The translations under genes were made by a program, and so were the position numbers. Below the pieces are notes generated by a model. That model had not been told where the DNA came from and searched no databases. It was given only the letters and a program-made list of their open reading frames with translations. From the NCBI GenBank assembly GCA_007131625.1, contig SLQC01000113.1:1-7146 (forward strand): a DNA stretch of 7,146 nt, given 5' to 3'. Shown here in pieces: positions 5,296-7,146 of this stretch (the stretch's first letter is position 1; every line of letters begins with the position of its first letter). This DNA is from Balneolales bacterium. GTDB taxonomy: Bacteria > Bacteroidota > Rhodothermia > Balneolales > Natronogracilivirgulaceae.

Positions 5296-7062
5296 TCAAC
5301 CTTTGACCATACACCCATTTTCAATAACAGGTTCTGATGGATGGCGCATGCGTTGGTTCGGAGGTTTTTCATCCGGCGGCAACGGTGGATACTGGTTTGT
5401 GTCTACTTCAAGTCTTTGGCCATCATCGATTAATTGATTACGTAATACCCGGTAATCAATATCATGCAAATCGGAGCCTTCCTCCAGTGCCTGAACAGCA
5501 GCCGTAGCTGCCGATTGCCCCAGCAGCATAAATACCGGTTCCATACGGATCGACCCAAAAGCAATATGAGATGATGAGACGGCACAACATGCTAACAGGT
5601 TTTCACACTCGTTTCTTTTTGGAAGCAAAGAGCGGTAGGATATGGCATAGGGCCCTTCCGGAGATTCTTCTATATTTCCTTCATTTTGAACGCATCCGTT
5701 ATCGGTAATGTATCGCTGTACGTTGTGTGAGTCCATTGTGTATGAGCCGAGCCCTACCGGATCTTCAGTTATTCGCATCCGGCGGCAGTCATGTTCTGTT
5801 ATCACATATTCACCAATCATTCGCCTTGCCTCACGAACATAGATCTGTGTAGGCCAGTTGTCATTATCAGTAAATTCATCGGATGCCAATCCCCATTTAC
5901 TCACTTCTTCACGAACGTCTTCCGGCACTCTTGGATGATTTGCCAGGGTCCACATCAAGCCTCTTTGGTAAATCTCTTGTATTTCAACGACTTCAGATCT
6001 TCTTGCATAACTACCATTCGGATAGTCGTAATTTACTCCAATCATGTTGGTAGAAAAACCCCACCGGTTATTTGTATCCGTCTTCCGGTTGGGCATTGCA
6101 GCCGGCAGCCATGGTATCCGCTTTTCTCCAGCTTCATAATTGCGAAACAATAATTCATATTGCAGTTCATTGTAGCCGTCCGGTTGTTCAAAAGGCACGC
6201 GATTTTCTGATGCATCAGTCAGACACATCCGAAAACAGTAGGCCTGTATACGGTGATCTTCAGAAAACTCCTCTCCCGGATCTTCATTATGCACTCCCAA
6301 TAAAATCCCGCTTCCCGAGTTTCCAGGCTTGATGTATGGATCTACAAAACCAGGAAAGATATGATTGCGAGTACGTACTTTTTGAACTCCATTCAGAGTC
6401 TCATCATAAGTGGCATTTGCTTCACGGCCTACATGGTAAGAGACGCCTGCCATGGCTAACAAGTCCCCTTCATAGGTAGCATCGATAAAGATCCGGCCCT
6501 TGTATACATTGCCTGCTTCCGTTTCAATGGCTGTAATTCTACTCCCTCTCTTCTCGACACCCCGTGATCCTAAAACAAGGCGGTCATTCATTACAACTGG
6601 TACACCTGCTTCTTCCAGCATATGTTGATAGATCTCTTTTACAACCCGGGGTTCAAATCCAAACATACCGTCACTTTCCGGTGGAAACAATGGTCCCGCT
6701 TTTTCCATGTAATCATTTCTACTCTCATAGACCCATGGATCATCCGCTCTATAATATTCACGAACCTGACTGTAGAACTCCAACGACATGCCTCCGATGG
6801 CACCTTCAATCCCGATATCCGTACGACCTAATCCTCCGGTAGTCAAACCACCCAAATGACTTGAAGGTTCAATCAAGATGACAGACCGGCCTTTGCGGGC
6901 TGCGGCCACTGCAGCTATAATACCGCCGGAAGTTGCTCCATATACCACAATTTCATATTCTGAACTATCACCTCCACTACAACTAAAAAGATGTGCTGGC
7001 AAAAACATCCCCCCGGTGAGCACCACAGCTCCTTTTAAAAAGTCGCGTCTATCTATACACAT
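5296..7062 (-). CDS. Tat-exported FAD-dependent oxidoreductase, predicted lipoprotein
   Basis: Flavoprotein of the FAD_oxidored (PF12831-like) family, 588 aa, substrate unknown; homologs are common in carbohydrate-degrading Bacteroidota and Planctomycetota. The N-terminus has a twin-arginine motif (R5-R-D-F-L-K10), a hydrophobic stretch with GAVVLTGGMFLPAHL, and a lipobox L-F-S-C28. This implies export folded with its cofactor and then lipidation at C28. The mature part starts with a Rossmann dinucleotide-binding fold: strand YEIVVYG, glycine loop G42-A-T-S-G46-G47, and E65 (VILIEP) for the FAD ribose. HLGGLTTGG is at 69-77, the second family motif IFIDATYEGDLLA at 191-203, and the C-terminal FAD contact GQSAATAAVQAL at 515-526. 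YVREARRMIGEYV (408-420) is also typical of the family. The ATG at 7062 gives the Tat signal directly. It is the first gene of the - strand run, with a candidate promoter upstream. No neighbour hints at a substrate. Confidence 0.9.
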   Translation of the reverse strand: MCIDRRDFLKGAVVLTGGMFLPAHLFSCSGGDSSEYEIVVYGATSGGIIAAVAAARKGRSVILIEPSSHLGGLTTGGLGRTDIGIEGAIGGMSLEFYSQVREYYRADDPWVYESRNDYMEKAGPLFPPESDGMFGFEPRVVKEIYQHMLEEAGVPVVMNDRLVLGSRGVEKRGSRITAIETEAGNVYKGRIFIDATYEGDLLAMAGVSYHVGREANATYDETLNGVQKVRTRNHIFPGFVDPYIKPGNSGSGILLGVHNEDPGEEFSEDHRIQAYCFRMCLTDASENRVPFEQPDGYNELQYELLFRNYEAGEKRIPWLPAAMPNRKTDTNNRWGFSTNMIGVNYDYPNGSYARRSEVVEIQEIYQRGLMWTLANHPRVPEDVREEVSKWGLASDEFTDNDNWPTQIYVREARRMIGEYVITEHDCRRMRITEDPVGLGSYTMDSHNVQRYITDNGCVQNEGNIEESPEGPYAISYRSLLPKRNECENLLACCAVSSSHIAFGSIRMEPVFMLLGQSAATAAVQALEEGSDLHDIDYRVLRNQLIDDGQRLEVDTNQYPPLPPDEKPPNQRMRHPSEPVIENGCMVKG

Positions 7063-7099
7063 ATTAATTTAATTTATTCGGAGACTAAGATTTCAATAT

Positions 7100-7107
7100 C
7101 AAAGTTA
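7100..7107 (-). promoter_or_regulatory. putative Bacteroidota-type promoter -7 element for the FAD oxidoreductase
   Basis: The - strand reads TAACTTTG here, a perfect match to the TAnnTTTG -7 box of Bacteroidota primary-sigma promoters. Transcription would begin roughly 30 nt before the ATG at 7062, a sensible leader length. No good TTTG -33 box is seen at the expected distance; the sequence there is A-rich (AAAAAAAGTG). The leader itself is AT-rich without a Shine-Dalgarno, as is usual in that phylum. The match is short, so this could be chance. Confidence 0.4.
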
Positions 7108-7146
7108 AACTATGTAATTCAGATGGCACTTTTTTTAAAAATATTG

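Overview
The window (about 47% GC by impression) reads as ordinary chromosome of a Bacteroidota/Balneolota-type (FCB group) bacterium. The lineage is inferred from three things. No start codon is preceded by a convincing Shine-Dalgarno sequence. The region upstream of the last gene carries a perfect TAnnTTTG box, the -7 element of Bacteroidota promoters. The two exported proteins are both predicted lipoproteins. There is no rRNA, tRNA, insertion sequence, CRISPR array or phage gene.

Layout. On the + strand: the 3' two thirds of recN (1-1158, cut by the window edge), a 142-bp spacer that may hold a decayed gene start, then an alpha/beta hydrolase (1301-2152, TTG start). The + and - genes converge in a 71-bp gap at 2153-2223. 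The rest is a co-directional - strand run, read from right to left: a Tat-exported FAD-dependent oxidoreductase (7062-5296) with a putative promoter just upstream, the rhodanese-type tRNA uridine hydroxylase TrhO (5189-4203), an RluA-family pseudouridine synthase (4139-2904), and a small predicted lipoprotein (2826-2224). The spacers in this run are about 106, 63 and 77 bp, so it need not be a single operon.

Functionally, the two central genes both modify RNA uridines: TrhO hydroxylates U34 of tRNA, and the RluA-like enzyme isomerises uridine to pseudouridine. RecN acts in double-strand break repair. The oxidoreductase and the small lipoprotein work outside the cytoplasm. I see no single pathway joining all of them.

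The most unusual structure lies between trhO and the pseudouridine synthase. It is a degenerate tandem array of 18-bp and 9-bp units (3976-4146) that forms the 5' end of the pseudouridine synthase frame. Because all units are multiples of three, the frame stays open and encodes a low-complexity Ile-Pro-rich leader. No ATG is available, and the only start codons are TTGs inside the repeats. Directly upstream are a perfect 16-bp palindrome over the trhO stop codon and a UUCG-loop hairpin. I found no convincing new multi-gene system; this repeat-derived leader is the best candidate for something undescribed.
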